64,000 bases of DNA, taken from the NCBI RefSeq assembly GCF_002072105.2, contig NZ_MTBC01000008.1, positions 62,001 through 126,000 on the forward strand, in the 5' to 3' direction. Positions 1 to 8,320 of the stretch are shown in pieces. Source of the DNA: Croceivirga radicis (GTDB lineage Bacteria > Bacteroidota > Bacteroidia > Flavobacteriales > Flavobacteriaceae). Made by a program: the position numbers and the translations under genes. The notes under the pieces are model-generated. The model saw nothing but the letters and a program-made list of their open reading frames with translations. It made no database searches and had not been told where the DNA came from. Positions within the stretch are counted from its first letter, which is position 1. Every line of letters begins with the position of its first letter.

Positions 1-178
1 CTGTTATTTTAGTATCAAAACCGTTTAAAGAAGCGGTTTGCATTAAATCCATGGCTTTACCTTCTGCATAGCCTTCCTTAATATCTAACAACACTACTTC
101 AGAAGCAAAATCTTTAATTGCTATATATTCTGCACAACTTGCTCCAACGGCTCCTGCGCCTACTACGGTTACTTTCAT
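1..178 (-). CDS. mdh: Malate dehydrogenase, N-terminal part (cut by window edge)
   Basis: Only the first 59 codons lie in the window; the gene runs off the left edge. It begins MKVTVVGAGAVGASCAEYIA, the glycine-rich NAD-binding loop of a Rossmann fold. VVLLDIKEG follows, with the acidic residue that ends strand beta-2 and selects NAD, then KAMDLMQT, a segment typical of the LDH-like malate dehydrogenases. The enzyme interconverts malate and oxaloacetate in the TCA cycle, in the cytoplasm. A lactate dehydrogenase cannot be excluded from this fragment because the substrate loop is missing, but the AMDL segment favours malate dehydrogenase. The start ATG at 178-176 lies about 32 bases downstream of a -7 promoter element. 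Confidence 0.9.
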   Translation of the reverse strand, partial: MKVTVVGAGAVGASCAEYIAIKDFASEVVLLDIKEGYAEGKAMDLMQTASLNGFDTKIT

Positions 179-191
179 TATATATTTAATT

Positions 192-217
192 TTTAGATTC
201 TAAACTGCCCAAAAATA
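192..217 (-). promoter_or_regulatory. Candidate mdh promoter with overlapping palindrome
   Basis: On the minus strand TATTTTTG (217-210) matches the Bacteroidota -7 consensus TAnnTTTG. No good -33 element is visible. The perfect 13-bp palindrome TTTAGATTCTAAA (192-204) sits about where transcription should start and could be an operator. The promoter is an inference from motif and position; a regulator is not known. Confidence 0.45.
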
Positions 218-416
218 GGGAATTTTAAGGCGATTTCTTTATGAATTTTATCATTGTTTTAAAGAATTACCATCTATTTGTGATGTTTTTTAAAGTGTAT
301 AACAAAACAGCATCTTTGGCCTTTTTATCGATGAAGTGAAATAAATCTACCGTTCGTCGAATAAAAGCAATATCCCTTTCTTCTATACCGTTCTAATAGT
401 CCCAAATCTTATTGTT

Positions 417-779
417 ATGCTTATGAAGAGGCTCTTTTACATTCTGGGCATTTATGCCATTATGTTAAGTGGATGTTCTGAAATTCCAGAAAACAACGAT
501 CCCATATTAGGAGTGTGGACCAAAACAGAGACCAACTCGGTATCTGAAAAAACAACCGGAACCACAATTACTGAAGAATGGACGTTTAACGATGTTTTTC
601 TGGGCAGATATGAACAATTTTCTGGTAATACCATTGTGATATCCAGAGATTTTAAATGGGAAGTAAATAACGGAGTGTACAAAATGTATTACCCGCAAGA
701 TAACAACCCTATTTTCTTGACAATGGACTTACCCGAGTTACTTACACAAAATGGTGAAACATTTGCGATAAAGAAGTAA
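417..779 (+). CDS. Small lipocalin-like lipoprotein, function unknown
   Basis: A 120-residue protein. A hydrophobic signal peptide ends in the lipobox LSGC (Cys about residue 20), so it should be a lipoprotein on the outer or inner membrane. The mature part starts with an acidic linker and continues as alternating beta-strand-like segments (GVWTKTE, EEWTFNDV, GRYEQFSGN, FKWEVNNGVYKMYY). This recalls the short lipocalin-like domains common in Bacteroidota lipoproteins, but no catalytic motif is seen. A second ATG at 423 gives an equally good signal peptide and may be the true start. The gene is monocistronic, bounded by mdh running the other way and by its own terminator. Confidence 0.7.
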   Translation: MLMKRLFYILGIYAIMLSGCSEIPENNDPILGVWTKTETNSVSEKTTGTTITEEWTFNDVFLGRYEQFSGNTIVISRDFKWEVNNGVYKMYYPQDNNPIFLTMDLPELLTQNGETFAIKK

Positions 780-795
780 TGAAATTAAAAAAGTA

Positions 796-831
796 ATCCC
801 CATCTGTATTAAAACAGATGGGGATTTTTTT
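796..831 (+). terminator. Rho-independent terminator of the 417-779 gene
   Basis: A 12-bp perfect stem, ATCCCCATCTGT (796-807) with ACAGATGGGGAT (814-825), a 6-base loop, then a run of T to 831. It starts 17 bases after the stop codon. Confidence 0.85.
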
Positions 832-857
832 ATGGTGCTAATTCAAAAAGTATACTT

Positions 858-1865
858 CTATCTAAATCCAAAGTGCATACCCGCAGTAAGCGTATTGAAT
901 TCTGATATATTATAATCTACGTTAAGTCTAAAAAATCCTAGTTTTATTTTTGTACCTACATTGGCTGTAACTCCACTAGCATTATTCTTAATGCTAAATG
1001 GATCCGTTACCGTAGTAGTAAAGAAAGGTCCGTTAGCTTCATAGGTACCTAAAAAATCGGTTTCCGAGGTTCCGGTTACGTATCCTAAACCACCGTAAAA
1101 GTTAATAACCGGTATTTTTCTGGTAGACACTACCGCACTAAAATTCCAAGTTTTAAAATTGGCGTCGATACGTTGATTATCTCCTTGGATAAATCCAGAA
1201 TCGGTAAAATCATACTCTCCGTTTAAATTGGTATAACCAATTACCGCAGAAATAGCTACTGGCAGTATTTTATCTGCAGGTAACAATTTGGTAAAATCAT
1301 ATTGTAAGCCAGCACCGAACAAGCCTAGTTTTACGTCTTCCGTATCTATTTTAGGTAAAAAACGGGCTTTTACCTCCAGGCCTTTAATTAGACCAACACT
1401 TGCTTGTATATAACCCGTTGGTATAAAATTTAAATCTTCGCCCGCTAATCCAGAAGGTAAATCAAAAGAATGAATTATAACCCCACTTTCATCTTCTACA
1501 AAAACCGTAACGCCTTCTATATCTCCTAGAGCAGTAGAGACCAATTTTGAGGTGCTACCGTCTGCAAATTGCAAGTTTTCATAATCTGCCGTATTCAAGG
1601 TAAAGGCTTTCTTATCGGTTTTGTTTTTAAAACCGGTAATATTACCAACTATGGAAATTTCAAAACCTCCTAATGGCTTTGCATCCGCAGTATTATACCA
1701 CCCATTGGACATACTATAAATAGTAGCTTCCGTTGCTGGTGCAAAATAAGATGTAGCAAAACGTTCTGCATCTGCAACCCCGGAGGCAAACAAATCGCCA
1801 ATACTATTCTGGGCACTAACTATTGAAAAAGAAGCGATTGCCCACATAAAAACTAATTTCTTCAT
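858..1865 (-). CDS. DUF6588-type outer-membrane beta-barrel-like protein
   Basis: A 335-residue exported protein. The signal peptide MKKLVFMWAIASFSIVSAQ ends in the usual Bacteroidota AQ. The mature chain begins NSIGDLFASGVADAERFATS and is built of short amphipathic strands with aromatic girdles, ending in FRLNVDYNISEFNTLTAG and a terminal ...GFR, as expected for an outer-membrane barrel. I recognise the overall pattern as the DUF6588 family, which has no known function. It lies downstream of gyrB but is separated from it by a strong terminator, so it probably has its own promoter. No lipobox or enzymatic motif is seen. Confidence 0.75.
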   Translation of the reverse strand: MKKLVFMWAIASFSIVSAQNSIGDLFASGVADAERFATSYFAPATEATIYSMSNGWYNTADAKPLGGFEISIVGNITGFKNKTDKKAFTLNTADYENLQFADGSTSKLVSTALGDIEGVTVFVEDESGVIIHSFDLPSGLAGEDLNFIPTGYIQASVGLIKGLEVKARFLPKIDTEDVKLGLFGAGLQYDFTKLLPADKILPVAISAVIGYTNLNGEYDFTDSGFIQGDNQRIDANFKTWNFSAVVSTRKIPVINFYGGLGYVTGTSETDFLGTYEANGPFFTTTVTDPFSIKNNASGVTANVGTKIKLGFFRLNVDYNISEFNTLTAGMHFGFR

Positions 1866-1887
1866 TGGTGTAATTTTCTTTAAAACT

Positions 1888-1917
1888 AAAAAGCCCGGTT
1901 AAAAAACCGGGCTTTTT
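1888..1917 (-). terminator. gyrB terminator (possibly bidirectional)
   Basis: A 10-bp stem AAGCCCGGTT (1891-1900) / AACCGGGCTT (1905-1914) with a four-A loop. It is flanked by A and T runs on both sides, so it could work on either strand. It lies between the gyrB stop and the next gene start on the minus strand. Confidence 0.85.
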
Positions 1918-1947
1918 GTTGTGAAACAAGTATTATTTGTCATCTAC

Positions 1948-3891
1948 CTACACATCAATGTTGGCATAGACTGCGTTTTTCTCTATAAATTCACGTCTTG
2001 GTGGTACCTCATCTCCCATTAGCATAGAGAAAATCCTATCAGATTCCGTAGCATTATCTATGGTAACTTTTCTTAATGTCCTAAATTCGGGGTTCATGGT
2101 AGTGTCCCACAATTGTTCAGCATTCATTTCCCCAAGACCCTTATAACGTTGTATACCGGCCTGGCCTCCCATAGATTCTACAATTTCGTCTCGCTCTTTA
2201 TCATTCCAAGCGTAACGCTTTTTAGCACCTTTTTTAACCAAATATAACGGTGGTGTTGCAATATAAACGTGTCCGCTTTCTATCAACTCCCTCATATACC
2301 TGAAGAAGAAAGTTAGAATCAACGTTTCAATATGGCTACCATCAACATCGGCATCACACATAATTACTACCTTGTGATAACGAAGTTTTTCCAAGTTCAA
2401 GGCTTTACTATCTTCTTCTGTACCAATAGTTACACCTAAAGCCGTATAAATATTTTTGATTTCTTCGTTCTCGAATACTTTATGCTGCATGGCCTTTTCC
2501 ACGTTTAGGATTTTACCCCTTAATGGCAAAATAGCCTGGAAATTTCTATCTCTACCCATTTTAGCCGTACCACCTGCAGAGTCTCCCTCTACCAAGAATA
2601 TCTCGCAATTTTCTGGGTCTTGATCAGAACAATCTGATAGTTTACCGGGCAAACCACCACCACCCATAGGGTTTTTACGCTGTACCATTTCTCTAGCCTT
2701 GGCAGCTGCATGTCTTGCTTGGGCGGCAAGTTTTACCTTCTCTACAATCTGCTTGGCATCATCTGGGTGTTCTTCCAAATAATCCGTAAGCATTTCTGAT
2801 ACAGCTTGGCTAACCGCACTAGTTACTTCACGGTTACCTAATTTGGTTTTGGTCTGTCCTTCAAATTGCGGCTCAGAAACTTTAACCGATACTATTGCAG
2901 TAAGGCCCTCCCTAAAATCATCTCCAGAAATCTCAAACTTAAGCTTATCTAGAAGACCGCTACTATCTGCATATTTTTTTAAGGTTGAAGTTAAACCCCT
3001 TCTAAATCCAGAAAGATGCGTACCCCCTTCATGGGTATTGATATTGTTAACGTAAGAATGGAGATTCTCTGAAAAGCCTGTATTGTAGATCATGGCTACC
3101 TCTACCGGGATGCCATTCTTCTCGCCTTCCATAGAAATAACGGTATTGATCAAAGGCTCTCTGGTAGCGTCTAAAAACTTAATAAATTCTTTTAGACCTT
3201 CTTGAGAATGAAAAGTTTCACTAATGAACTCTCCTTTTTCATCTTTATTCCTTTTATCCGTAATTATTATAGTAATACCCTTGTTTAAATAAGCAAGCTC
3301 TCGCATTCTGTTAGAAAGCGTCTCATAGCTATACTCTGTGGTTTGGGTAAATATGGTATCATCTGGAATAAAAGTTACTACGGTACCAGACAATTCTGTT
3401 TCCCCAATACTTTTAACAGGATATTGGGCTTTACCTCTGGAATATTCTTGTTCCCAAATTTTACCTTCTCTGTATACGGTTGCTTTTAAATGATTGGACA
3501 GTGCATTAACACAAGAAACCCCAACCCCGTGCAAACCACCTGAAACTTTATAGGAATCCTTATCAAACTTACCACCCGCACCAATTTTGGTCATAACTAC
3601 CTCTAAAGCAGAAACACCCTCTTTTTTGTGCAAGCCTACCGGTATACCCCTACCATTATCTTCTACGGTAATGGAATTATCTTCATTAATTGTTACTTTG
3701 ATGTTATCGCAGTGACCTCCCATTGCTTCATCAATAGAGTTGTCTACCACCTCGTACACCAAATGGTGTAAACCTCTAACACCTACATCTCCAATATACA
3801 TGGACGGACGCATACGTACATGCTCCATACCTTCTAGAGCCTGTATACTATCCGCTGAATATTGTTTATTATTAGTTAATTCTTCGCTCAT
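1948..3891 (-). CDS. gyrB: DNA gyrase subunit B
   Basis: 647 residues, the full length for the short Bacteroidota GyrB. Gyrase B supplies the ATPase and TOPRIM halves of the enzyme that introduces negative supercoils. The GHKL ATPase shows YEVVDNSIDEA (about 46), EDNGRGIPVG (about 78) and GGLHGVGVS (about 118). A transducer domain follows (QTKTKLGN). The TOPRIM domain has EGDSAGGTAKMGRD (about 435), PLRGKILNVEKA and CDADVDGSHI (about 510), which supply the catalytic Glu and the DxD metal ligands. The C-terminal GyrB tail has QRYKGLGEMNAEQLWDTTMN. ParE is the main alternative, but the overall similarity and the N-terminal pattern (SADSIQALEGMEHVRMRPSMYIGD, here only partly quoted as ALEGMEHVRMRPSMYIGD) favour GyrB. 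It is transcribed alone, with its own terminator. Confidence 0.96.
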   Translation of the reverse strand: MSEELTNNKQYSADSIQALEGMEHVRMRPSMYIGDVGVRGLHHLVYEVVDNSIDEAMGGHCDNIKVTINEDNSITVEDNGRGIPVGLHKKEGVSALEVVMTKIGAGGKFDKDSYKVSGGLHGVGVSCVNALSNHLKATVYREGKIWEQEYSRGKAQYPVKSIGETELSGTVVTFIPDDTIFTQTTEYSYETLSNRMRELAYLNKGITIIITDKRNKDEKGEFISETFHSQEGLKEFIKFLDATREPLINTVISMEGEKNGIPVEVAMIYNTGFSENLHSYVNNINTHEGGTHLSGFRRGLTSTLKKYADSSGLLDKLKFEISGDDFREGLTAIVSVKVSEPQFEGQTKTKLGNREVTSAVSQAVSEMLTDYLEEHPDDAKQIVEKVKLAAQARHAAAKAREMVQRKNPMGGGGLPGKLSDCSDQDPENCEIFLVEGDSAGGTAKMGRDRNFQAILPLRGKILNVEKAMQHKVFENEEIKNIYTALGVTIGTEEDSKALNLEKLRYHKVVIMCDADVDGSHIETLILTFFFRYMRELIESGHVYIATPPLYLVKKGAKKRYAWNDKERDEIVESMGGQAGIQRYKGLGEMNAEQLWDTTMNPEFRTLRKVTIDNATESDRIFSMLMGDEVPPRREFIEKNAVYANIDV

Positions 3892-3927
3892 AATCTAAAG
3901 CTAAGTTGTTGCATTTTTCAAATCTTA

Positions 3928-3956
3928 CAAATATAACCAAAAGCCAATTAAATCAA
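3928..3956 (-). promoter_or_regulatory. Candidate gyrB promoter
   Basis: Minus strand: TATATTTG (3935-3928) matches the -7 consensus TAnnTTTG exactly. A TTG at 3956-3954 stands 18 bases upstream, close to the usual -33 spacing of 19-21. The element lies 37 bases before the gyrB ATG. Confidence 0.6.
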
Positions 3957-4055
3957 GGGTTTTGAAACAATCTGCCTTTTCAAGTTATCAACAAATTCAT
4001 GTGAAAAAGATTTGCTCTTAAATCTGCTACAATCTGCCTTAACGTTTACTTATAG

Positions 4056-4081
4056 AAACAAGAAAAGCGCCTCTCGGCGCC
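4056..4081 (-). terminator. asnB terminator
   Basis: On the minus strand GCGCC-GAGA-GGCGC (4080-4067), a GC-rich hairpin with a GNRA loop, followed by TTTTCTTGTTT. It lies about 58 bases after the asnB stop. Confidence 0.75.
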
Positions 4082-4137
4082 TTTCCTCGACTAATTAAAA
4101 TGAATAAAACTACTTCCTCTCCAAATGAAAACAAGTA

Positions 4138-5808
4138 TTACTTTACGTAGGCATCTGTATGCACTTTGGCTACAGCCCTACCAGATGGATCGTTCATGTT
4201 TTTAAAGGCCTCATCCCATTCCAATGCAATTTTGGTACTACAGGCTACAGAAGGCTCTTGCGGTACGCTCTTAGCTGCCGCATCTGAAGGATAATGCCCC
4301 TCAAAAATACTTCTGTAATAATATTCTTCTTTTGATGTTGGTGTCTGTATAGGAAATTTAAAATGTGCATTCTCCATTTGCTCATCAGAAATTTCTGTTG
4401 CTACCAACTCTTTTAAAGTATCTATCCAACTATAACCTACACCATCAGAAAACTGTTCTTTTTGTCTCCAGGCTACACTTTCTGGCAAGTAATCTTCAAA
4501 TGCTTTTCTAATTACCCATTTTTCCATACGCTCGCCATTGATCATCTTATCTTTAGGGTTAATACGCATGGCCACATCCATAAATTCCTTATCCAAAAAT
4601 GGCACACGCCCTTCTATACCCCATGCTGCCAAAGATTTGTTGGCCCTTAGACAGTCATACATATGCAACTTATCCAATTTACGCACGGTCTCTTCATGAA
4701 AATCTTTTGGACTTGGTGCTTTATGAAAGTATAGATAACCACCAAATAACTCATCCGCCCCTTCTCCTGAGAGTACCATTTTAATACCCATAGATTTGAT
4801 AACACGCGCCATAAGATACATTGGTGTAGAGGCACGTATGGTGGTTATATCATATGTTTCCAAGTTATAGATAACATCTTTAATTGCATCTAACCCTTCT
4901 TGTATGGTAAATTTAATTTCATGATGCACGGTACCAATATGGTCTGCAACTTTTCTTGCCGCAGCCAAATCTGGACTACCTTCTAAACCTACGCTAAAAG
5001 AATGCAATTGTGGCCACCAAGCGTCTGCGGTATCTCCACTTTCTATTCTTTTTTGCGAGTATTTTTTAGCGATTGCAGAAGTAACCGAACTGTCTAAACC
5101 TCCTGAAAGCAGTACGCCATAAGGCACGTCTGACATTAATTGACGGTGCACCGCGGCCTCCAATGCATCTTTTAATGCCTTAATGCTAGTTTCGTTTTCT
5201 TTCACAGCTTCATACTCCATCCAATCTCTTTGATACCAACGTACAAATTCACCCGTACTACTATGCATGTAATGTCCTGGAGGAAACAACTCTATTTTAG
5301 TACACGTACCTTCTAAAGCCTTGAGTTCTGATGCAACATAAAAAGTACCGTTTTTATCCCATCCAATATATAATGGTATAATACCCATATGGTCTCTAGC
5401 TATGAAATACTCGTCTTTTTCAGAGTCATAGATGGCAAAACCAAAAATTCCGTTTAGTTCATCTACAAAATCCACACCTTTTTCTTGATACAAAGCCAAG
5501 ATAACTTCGCAATCAGATTGCGTTTTAAAATTATATTTTCCCTCGAACTGTTTTCTCAGTTCACTATGATTATAGATTTCGCCATTGGCGGCCAAAACCA
5601 GTTTTTCGTCTTCGCTAAACAAAGGTTGTTTACCCGATGCAGGATCTACAATAGCCAATCTCTCATGTGCTAGTATAGCCTTTTCGTCTGCATAAATTCC
5701 ACTCCAGTCTGGCCCACGATGTCTTACTTTTTTGGACATCTCTAAAAGTTGCGGACGCAAATCCTCCGAACTTTGTTTTAAATCAAATGCACAAACAATT
5801 CCACACAT
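4138..5808 (-). CDS. asnB: Asparagine synthetase B (glutamine-hydrolysing)
   Basis: 556 residues, full length. It converts aspartate, glutamine and ATP to asparagine and glutamate in the cytoplasm. The N-terminal class II glutaminase starts with MCGIVCAFDL; Cys2 becomes the nucleophile after Met removal. It also has RHRGPDWSG and LANGEIYNH, which bind glutamine. The synthetase domain carries the PPi loop LLSGGLDSS (about 233), FSVGLEGSPD, and VLSGEGADELFGGY, which is the adenylate pocket. The C-terminus WDEAFKNMNDPSGRAVAKVH matches AsnB of the E. coli type. It is a single gene with its own terminator, divergent from the DUF2911 gene across a 251-bp AT-rich gap in which I see no other gene. 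Confidence 0.96.
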   Translation of the reverse strand: MCGIVCAFDLKQSSEDLRPQLLEMSKKVRHRGPDWSGIYADEKAILAHERLAIVDPASGKQPLFSEDEKLVLAANGEIYNHSELRKQFEGKYNFKTQSDCEVILALYQEKGVDFVDELNGIFGFAIYDSEKDEYFIARDHMGIIPLYIGWDKNGTFYVASELKALEGTCTKIELFPPGHYMHSSTGEFVRWYQRDWMEYEAVKENETSIKALKDALEAAVHRQLMSDVPYGVLLSGGLDSSVTSAIAKKYSQKRIESGDTADAWWPQLHSFSVGLEGSPDLAAARKVADHIGTVHHEIKFTIQEGLDAIKDVIYNLETYDITTIRASTPMYLMARVIKSMGIKMVLSGEGADELFGGYLYFHKAPSPKDFHEETVRKLDKLHMYDCLRANKSLAAWGIEGRVPFLDKEFMDVAMRINPKDKMINGERMEKWVIRKAFEDYLPESVAWRQKEQFSDGVGYSWIDTLKELVATEISDEQMENAHFKFPIQTPTSKEEYYYRSIFEGHYPSDAAAKSVPQEPSVACSTKIALEWDEAFKNMNDPSGRAVAKVHTDAYVK

Positions 5809-6059
5809 AATCCTTCTTAAATAATATTAATTACAAGACAAATTTGCATTTACAGTAACAAAATAAAAACCCTTAACTCATATTCGGTTACATTTTTAAA
5901 CTTTAAAACTCGTATTTAATTAAATTTGAAATGATTTTTAATCAAATCAAACACTTTATATTACAGTAAACTATCTTAAAAAATCTATAAAGTCTTTAAT
6001 AAAAAAGTAATAAACCCAGTAGTTTTGAGACCAAGCAGTAATAAATCAATAAAAGAATC

Positions 6060-6599
6060 ATGAAAAACCTATTAAAATTATCTTTTCTATTTGTGGCCCT
6101 TTTAGGTGCTAGTTCTTTAAGTGCACAAAAATTTGGAGGTCTAGACAAAAGCCCTGCAGATATTGCCAGCTACCCAACCAGTTATAAAGATGCCAATAAG
6201 ATTGTAAAAATTGTTTATAGCAGACCGCAATTAAAAGGCAGGGACCTAGAGACATTGGCACCTTCTGGTAAAGTATGGAGAACCGGGGCTAACGAAGCAA
6301 CAGAAATCACTTTTTATAAAGACGTAACTTTTGGAAATAAAAAAGTATCGGCGGGTACCTATAGTTTGTTTACCATACCTGGTGAAACGGAATGGACGTT
6401 AATTTTAAATAAAAATCTGAACCAGTGGGGAGCCTATAGTTATGAAAACGCTGCCGATGTAGTGCGTGTTCAAGGAAAAGTATCTAAAGGTAGCGAATCC
6501 TTAGAGGCATTTTCTATTGCATTTAATGATGTAGAAGGTGGCGCGGAGCTTGTAATGGGATGGGGAACCGCTAGAATAACTACTCCTATAAAATCATAA
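6060..6599 (+). CDS. DUF2911 domain exported protein
   Basis: 179 residues. The signal peptide MKNLLKLSFLFVALLGASSLSAQ directs export. The mature region contains KIVYSRPQLKGRD, SGKVWRTGANEATEI and SAGTYSLFTIPGETEWTLILN. These are the hallmark segments of DUF2911, a periplasmic beta-sandwich family of unknown function that is very common in Bacteroidota. Normal family members of this size hold a single domain, as here. A -7 element TAGTTTTG (6020-6027) lies 32 bases before the ATG. The gene converges on an amidohydrolase gene and shares a bidirectional terminator with it. Confidence 0.88.
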   Translation: MKNLLKLSFLFVALLGASSLSAQKFGGLDKSPADIASYPTSYKDANKIVKIVYSRPQLKGRDLETLAPSGKVWRTGANEATEITFYKDVTFGNKKVSAGTYSLFTIPGETEWTLILNKNLNQWGAYSYENAADVVRVQGKVSKGSESLEAFSIAFNDVEGGAELVMGWGTARITTPIKS

Positions 6600-6610
6600 T
6601 CCCGAATAGA

Positions 6611-6646
6611 GAAAAAAAAAGCTCCCAAAAGGGAGCTTTTTTTATT
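6611..6646. terminator. Bidirectional terminator between convergent genes
   Basis: Stem GCTCCC (6621-6626) / GGGAGC (6631-6636), loop AAAA, a run of nine A before it and seven T after it. It can end transcription of the DUF2911 gene on plus and of the amidohydrolase gene on minus, overlapping the last codons of the latter. Confidence 0.88.
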
Positions 6647-8267
6647 TTACCTTTTTACCATTCACAAAAACATCCGTTGCTTTTACAAACGGTATACTGT
6701 CTACCGGTACGGCAAGCAAATCTTTATCCAATACGGTAAAATCTGCAAGTTTACCAGGCTCCAAACTGCCTTTTTCATTTTCTTCAAAGTTGGAATATGC
6801 CGCCCAAATGGTCATCCCCTTTAACGTTTCTTCGCGGGTTAACGCCTCTTCTTTCATAAAGCCCTCTTGAGGATATTGCTCTAAATCTTGTCTTGCCACT
6901 GCAGCATAAAAAGTTAAAAACGGACTTACTTGTTCTACTGGAAAATCGGTACCCAAAGCTACCAACCCTGCTTTGCGCAATAGTGTTTGGTAGGCATATG
7001 CGCCATGTATGCGTTCTTTCCCCAAACGGTCTTCTGCCCAGTACATATCACTAGTGGCGTGTGTTGGCTGTACCGAAGGAATAATACCAGAACTGAAATA
7101 ATCAAAGTCTTGATTTTCCAATATTTGAGCGTGTTCTACTTTCCATCTTCGGTTATTTTTACCCTCCAATGCCGATTTGTATGCTTTTAATACGACAATA
7201 TTTGCAGAATCGCCAATGGCATGCGTGTTCATCTGGTAATCTGTTGCAGCTATTCTTTTTGCTAAACCTTCAATTTTATCCGCTGGGGTAACCAAAGCCC
7301 CAAAATGCCCAGGTTTATCTGAATATTCCTGTTTTAATGCTGCTCCCCTAGAACCTAAAGCACCGTCCCCGTATACCTTAACAGAGCGTACATTGAGCCT
7401 ATCGGTTTTTAATATACCCTTGTTTAAAAAGTGGTCTAAATTTTCTGGAGTATTAGACACCATTGCATACATACGAATAGACAAGTCTCCAGCTTGCTGT
7501 AAACTATCTACTAAATAAATTATCTCTTTATCTAAACCAGCATCATTAACTGTAGTTAAACCATAATCAAAACAAATTTTTTCTGCCTGTTTTAGTGCTT
7601 TTATTTGCGTAGCCCTACTAGGTTTGGGCATTACAGCATCTACCAAAGCCATTGGATTATCTACCAAAACACCGGTAAGTTCGTTGTCCTTTTTAAGAAT
7701 GTCGCCACCAGACACCTGAGTATCCATGTTAATACCTGCCAACTTTAAGGCCGCATTATTTACCAAATACGCATGCCCATCTACACGTTCTAGTACAACC
7801 GGTTTATCTGGAAAAAGTTCGTTTAAAACAGTATTGGCAGGAAATTCTTTTAATGACCAATCGTTTTGATCCCAACCTCTACCCCTTATAACAGTGGCTT
7901 GGTTTGAGGCCGCAAATGTCTTAACCCTTTCAATTACTTCATCAAAGCTGTTGGTACCCACCAAATCTACAATTTGCTGGTTTAAACCCAGACCATAAAA
8001 ATGACAGTGGGCATCTATTAAACCTGGTACGATTGTTTTACCTTCTGCATCAAAAGTTTCTTTGCCTGAGTAAGTATTGAGTAATTCATTAGAATTGGCC
8101 AACGCCACAATCTTACCCTTATCAATAGCCATGTAAGTTGCTTTTGAGAACGTACTATCTACAGTATAAATAGTAGCATTGCTTACAATTAAATCTACCG
8201 CTTGTTTTTGTTTACATGCAAAAAGCAGCGTTGTTAACGCTGCAATTGTTAAAAAGTGTTTTTTCAT
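6642..8267 (-). CDS. Amidohydrolase family lipoprotein (YtcJ-like)
   Basis: 541 residues. The signal peptide ends in the lipobox LLFAC (Cys about 18), predicting a membrane-anchored, periplasm- or surface-facing enzyme. The chain then follows the metal-dependent Amidohydro_3 plan: a beta-strand cap (DLIVSNATIYTVDSTF), PGLIDAHCHFYGLG with the HxH metal ligands (about 87-89), GRGWDQNDW, GDGALGSRGAAL, MNTHAIGDSAN, KVEHAQIL and LGTDFPVEQVSP, ending in the cap strands GKLADFTVLDKD. The family hydrolyses amide or related bonds in varied small molecules; the substrate cannot be told from the sequence. The normal family length is 530-560, so it appears complete. It converges on the DUF2911 gene. Confidence 0.88.
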   Translation of the reverse strand: MKKHFLTIAALTTLLFACKQKQAVDLIVSNATIYTVDSTFSKATYMAIDKGKIVALANSNELLNTYSGKETFDAEGKTIVPGLIDAHCHFYGLGLNQQIVDLVGTNSFDEVIERVKTFAASNQATVIRGRGWDQNDWSLKEFPANTVLNELFPDKPVVLERVDGHAYLVNNAALKLAGINMDTQVSGGDILKKDNELTGVLVDNPMALVDAVMPKPSRATQIKALKQAEKICFDYGLTTVNDAGLDKEIIYLVDSLQQAGDLSIRMYAMVSNTPENLDHFLNKGILKTDRLNVRSVKVYGDGALGSRGAALKQEYSDKPGHFGALVTPADKIEGLAKRIAATDYQMNTHAIGDSANIVVLKAYKSALEGKNNRRWKVEHAQILENQDFDYFSSGIIPSVQPTHATSDMYWAEDRLGKERIHGAYAYQTLLRKAGLVALGTDFPVEQVSPFLTFYAAVARQDLEQYPQEGFMKEEALTREETLKGMTIWAAYSNFEENEKGSLEPGKLADFTVLDKDLLAVPVDSIPFVKATDVFVNGKKVK

Positions 8268-8320
8268 TTCTGTAGTCTAGTTTCTTCAAAAATACAGAAA
8301 GAAAAAAGATATGTGCCACA

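Noticed and set aside
3985-3993. TTATCAACA resembling a DnaA box upstream of gyrB
   Set aside because: It departs from the TTATNCACA consensus at a key base and stands alone; no origin signature such as clustered boxes or dnaA/dnaN genes.
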